From assembly GCA_001898505.1 (NCBI GenBank), contig MKTZ01000011.1, forward strand, positions 310,001 through 374,000: 64,000 bases of DNA, given 5' to 3'. Below the pieces are notes generated by a model. The model was not told the origin of the DNA. It made no database searches and saw only the letters and a program-made list of their open reading frames with translations. Source of the stretch: Sphingobacteriales bacterium 50-39. Lineage in GTDB: Bacteria; Bacteroidota; Bacteroidia; Chitinophagales; Chitinophagaceae. Positions 63,393-64,000 of this stretch are shown piece after piece (positions within the stretch are counted from its first letter, which is position 1; each line of letters opens with the position of its first letter). Position numbers and translations under genes: made by a program.

Positions 63393-64000
63393 TTATCGCT
63401 TTAAATCGTTTAAAACCCAATTATCTACAAGGGTTAAATGCGTCTGTACATTATCAACTCCTGGACGCCACTCACCAGGTTCTCTATGTCGAGACCAGCG
63501 CTGAAAGCTTCGTCCATCTATTATTTGGTATGAAAGGGCACTAATGGTTCTGCCATTTTTTTTTTGCAGGGCAGGGAAAAAATAGGCCATATCGATTTCC
63601 GCAGCGGGATAATTGGGGGAAATCATTAATGCTATTTGAACTGTGGATGTATTATACCCCTCCGGTATCGGATAGTCATAAATTAAAAGCCACAACCCCG
63701 CATTGGAAAGGGCCTCCCAACGGAGGCCCAGGTTGTTAAGAAATTCGATGTCCTCTTCAGGCAAGGTAAAGTCCATGCGACTTACTCTGCCGTCCTTTTG
63801 CTCTTTCGGTTGAAGTACAAAACGAACAAGACACTTTTCAGTTAAATCCACAATTTCATCGTGACCAACCTTTTTCGGCTTAGGTTGGTTGCTATAAAAT
63901 TTGTACGCATCCCAGTTTTCGATAGGTTGTTTGTGTTCCAACTCAATCAACTGCTTGCCAGTTATGTAAGGAGAGTTAACAATGTGGTAGTTCTTGTCAA
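63393..64000 (-). CDS. Ubiquitin-like domain - E2-like (Prok-E2 family E) fusion, partial
   Basis: This gene enters from beyond the right edge; 201 codons are visible without a stop up to 64000. The first part (YHIVNSPYITGKQLIELEH, then VDLTEKCLVRFVL) has the pattern of multi-ubiquitin beta-grasp domains. It is followed by an E2/UBC-like domain: LPEEDIEFLNNLGLRWEAL, LLIYDYPIPEGYN, ISPNYPAAEIDMAYFFPAL, and the family ending FQRWSRHREPGEWRPGVDNVQTHL. Its only cysteine in view lies in the ubiquitin-like part; the E2-like core has none, so classical thioester catalysis is not expected. A TTG at 63950 is an internal codon rather than the start. It is the first visible gene of the E1-JAMM/DUF6527/DUF2188 operon. 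Confidence 0.78.
   Translation of the reverse strand, partial: DKNYHIVNSPYITGKQLIELEHKQPIENWDAYKFYSNQPKPKKVGHDEIVDLTEKCLVRFVLQPKEQKDGRVSRMDFTLPEEDIEFLNNLGLRWEALSNAGLWLLIYDYPIPEGYNTSTVQIALMISPNYPAAEIDMAYFFPALQKKNGRTISALSYQIIDGRSFQRWSRHREPGEWRPGVDNVQTHLTLVDNWVLNDLKR

Noticed and set aside
61430-64000. A CBASS locus because of E1 and JAMM domains.
   Set aside because: No CD-NTase or CBASS effector is present in the window; the JAMM is fused to E1, the E2-like core lacks cysteine and a Ubl domain is present.
1-64000. CRISPR arrays.
   Set aside because: I found no regularly spaced repeats of 23-47 nt; the only short tandem repeat is the pair at 22441-22480.

Overview
The window reads as a chromosome of a Bacteroidota bacterium, most likely of the Chitinophagaceae type. 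The evidence is an ECF sigma / FecR / TonB receptor / DUF4249 cluster, PF13568-type outer-membrane barrels, Bacteroidota-style small cold-shock and RRM proteins, several TAnnTTTG-type -7 motifs, and few recognisable Shine-Dalgarno sequences. This placement is inference; no rRNA or other phylogenetic marker is present.

From 1 to about 55.0 kb the content is mostly ordinary chromosome. In order it holds an M48-like peptidase, PcrA helicase, a tandem pair of REP-associated transposase-like (RAYT) genes, an ArsC/Spx-like protein, an ECF sigma factor with a membrane partner, and a FIST sensor with a large hybrid histidine kinase. These are followed by a GH25 lysozyme, radical SAM/SPASM and DinB genes, MarR with a GHL10-type glycoside hydrolase, a DegT aminotransferase, RpoN, an L,D-transpeptidase and a MATE pump. 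The middle of the window has the ECF/FecR/TonB/DUF4249 unit, a GT2 glycosyltransferase with a polysaccharide deacetylase, an AsmA protein, a sugar-isomerase-like TIM barrel, RhuM, a TolB-like propeller with a GH2 enzyme, and HxlR divergent from a truncated haemoglobin. The last chromosomal part has a second L,D-transpeptidase, a two-component system, outer-membrane and lipoprotein genes, PhzF, cold-shock and RRM proteins and a GH13 amylase. Several genes look damaged by internal deletion (a thioredoxin-like gene at 33.2 kb and a calcineurin-like phosphoesterase at 48.8 kb).

At 55.02 kb the character changes. A 42-nt 3' fragment of a tRNA-Asn(GTT) gene, still followed by a UUCG-loop terminator, abuts a tyrosine recombinase gene broken by frameshift. 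This is the expected left end of a tRNA-targeted genomic island that runs off the right edge. Its cargo is a HEAT-repeat-like protein, a truncated ADP-ribosyltransferase-like gene with a small basic partner, and two convergent operons that meet at one hairpin.

The rightward operon (59.27-61.40 kb) encodes a 101-aa protein, an HELGH metallopeptidase and a dCTP-deaminase-like protein, with overlapping genes. The leftward operon (64.0-61.43 kb) encodes a ubiquitin-like domain fused to an E2-like domain (partial, entering from beyond the window), a JAMM-E1 fusion, a cysteine-rich DUF6527 protein and a DUF2188 protein. The ubiquitin-like operon and the protease/dCTP-deaminase operon are the strongest candidates for an undescribed, probably antiphage, system.
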